Source: Pseudomonas putida (GTDB lineage: Bacteria; Pseudomonadota; Gammaproteobacteria; Pseudomonadales; Pseudomonadaceae). From it: a DNA stretch of 64,000 bases. The position numbers and the translations under genes were made by a program. The stretch is from NCBI RefSeq assembly GCF_003228315.1, contig NZ_CP029693.1, positions 6,234,501 through 6,298,500 of the forward strand, written 5' to 3'. How positions within the stretch are numbered: the stretch's first letter is position 1; the number at the start of each line of letters is the position of its first letter. Positions 63,633 to 64,000 of this stretch are shown here, piece by piece. The notes beneath the pieces were generated by a model. That model was not told the origin of the DNA. It saw only the letters and a list, made by a program, of their open reading frames with translations, and searched no databases.

Positions 63633-63935
63633 ATGAATAAGGGCGCACCGTTCGTCGGCCTTACCGCACGATGCGAAATTTGGTCAGCCGATGAATTACC
63701 CCGAATCGAGGTTTCTATGCGCTCATCAGTGCCCGACATGCCAAATGGCCGTGAGCTCATTGATGAGCTTGATTTAGCTACTTCTCGGATGATGGCCATT
63801 TCGGCCGATCTAATCGGAACCGTTGCTTGGCGGGAGGCTTCAGAGAGACAGCAACTCGCCTTCAAAAAATGGCGTGAGTACCTTCATCAAATGGCGGATG
63901 GTCGGGTCTGGGCCGAACCAGAAATGGCCGCATAG
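63633..63935 (+). CDS. Hypothetical phage or island protein
   Basis: This 100-residue protein is divergent from the integration operon; only 32 bp separate the two starts, so the promoters must overlap. A GAGAGAT site precedes the ATG. It is soluble, with helices at about 35-95 (charged and Trp-containing), and has no recognisable domain. It may be the first gene of the lytic or rightward operon of the element. The remaining 65 bp of the window show no further gene. Confidence 0.5.
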   Translation: MNKGAPFVGLTARCEIWSADELPRIEVSMRSSVPDMPNGRELIDELDLATSRMMAISADLIGTVAWREASERQQLAFKKWREYLHQMADGRVWAEPEMAA

Positions 63936-64000
63936 GATTTCAAAAACAGTTCAGTGGACAAATTGGCCGGATCGTATTCCCCGGACACCGGCGAACTCTT

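Larger units (their letters stand above)
61932..64000. mobile_element. Left end of a prophage or island integrated at tRNA-Val
   Basis: A tyrosine integrase gene directed toward the tRNA, an excisionase gene and small unknown genes follow the tRNA 3' end. The right attachment end is beyond the window, so the type (phage or island) and size are not known. Confidence 0.75.

Overview
The window reads as a chromosomal segment of a Pseudomonas of the fluorescens group. The evidence is the high-GC codon use, the many copies of a short REP palindrome with a core like GAGCGAGCCTGCTCGCGA, and a gene order I recall from Pseudomonas: tyrB-uvrB, emrAB-gltX, then leuCDB-asd-fimV-truA-trpF-accD-folC-dedD-cvpA-purF-metZ. 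Species level cannot be fixed from sequence reading alone.

Layout. Positions 1-5870 form an AT-richer accessory block. It holds a reverse transcriptase cut by the left edge (minus strand), an array of five hairpins next to a nick-like sequence (putative oriT), a small membrane protein translationally coupled to a MobV-type relaxase, an orphan small ORF, a phage GPA-type HUH replication endonuclease, and an unknown protein. From 6200 to 17500 lies ordinary chromosome: a lipoprotein, a periplasmic cyclohexadienyl dehydratase (PheC), two divergent L,D-transpeptidases, a DUF1254 protein, a Gly-rich exported protein, a GNAT enzyme, exonuclease III, an arylamine N-acetyltransferase, a BrnT/BrnA toxin-antitoxin pair, an NCS2 permease and tRNA-Asn. 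From 17700 to 30300 come tyrB, uvrB, emrAB, gltX, a duplicated Ala-Glu tRNA array, a TetR/hydrolase/thioesterase group, dusC and the heat-shock gene ibpA with a sigma-32 promoter and a probable RNA thermometer.

From 30300 to 53700 there is a structured, probably untranslated RNA on the minus strand, a five-PAS GGDEF-EAL protein, a LysR regulator divergent from leucine biosynthesis (leuC, leuD, a methyltransferase, leuB), asd, a Cys-less Asd paralogue, fimV and the truA-to-metZ housekeeping string ending in an SDR. A second tRNA cluster (Val, Asp, Asp) follows. Positions 54761-60335 encode a periplasmic molybdenum hydroxylase (Mo subunit with Tat signal, 2Fe-2S subunit, triheme cytochrome c) and its XdhC-type maturation factor, then a convergent PuuB-like FAD oxidase.

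The right end (about 61855-64000) is the left end of a prophage or island integrated at tRNA-Val(GAC), with integrase, excisionase and two small genes visible. The most unusual material is the left accessory block (reverse transcriptase plus MobV/oriT plus GPA-type Rep). Next are the candidate small RNA near 30370-30480 and the 11-bp repeats beside the integrase.
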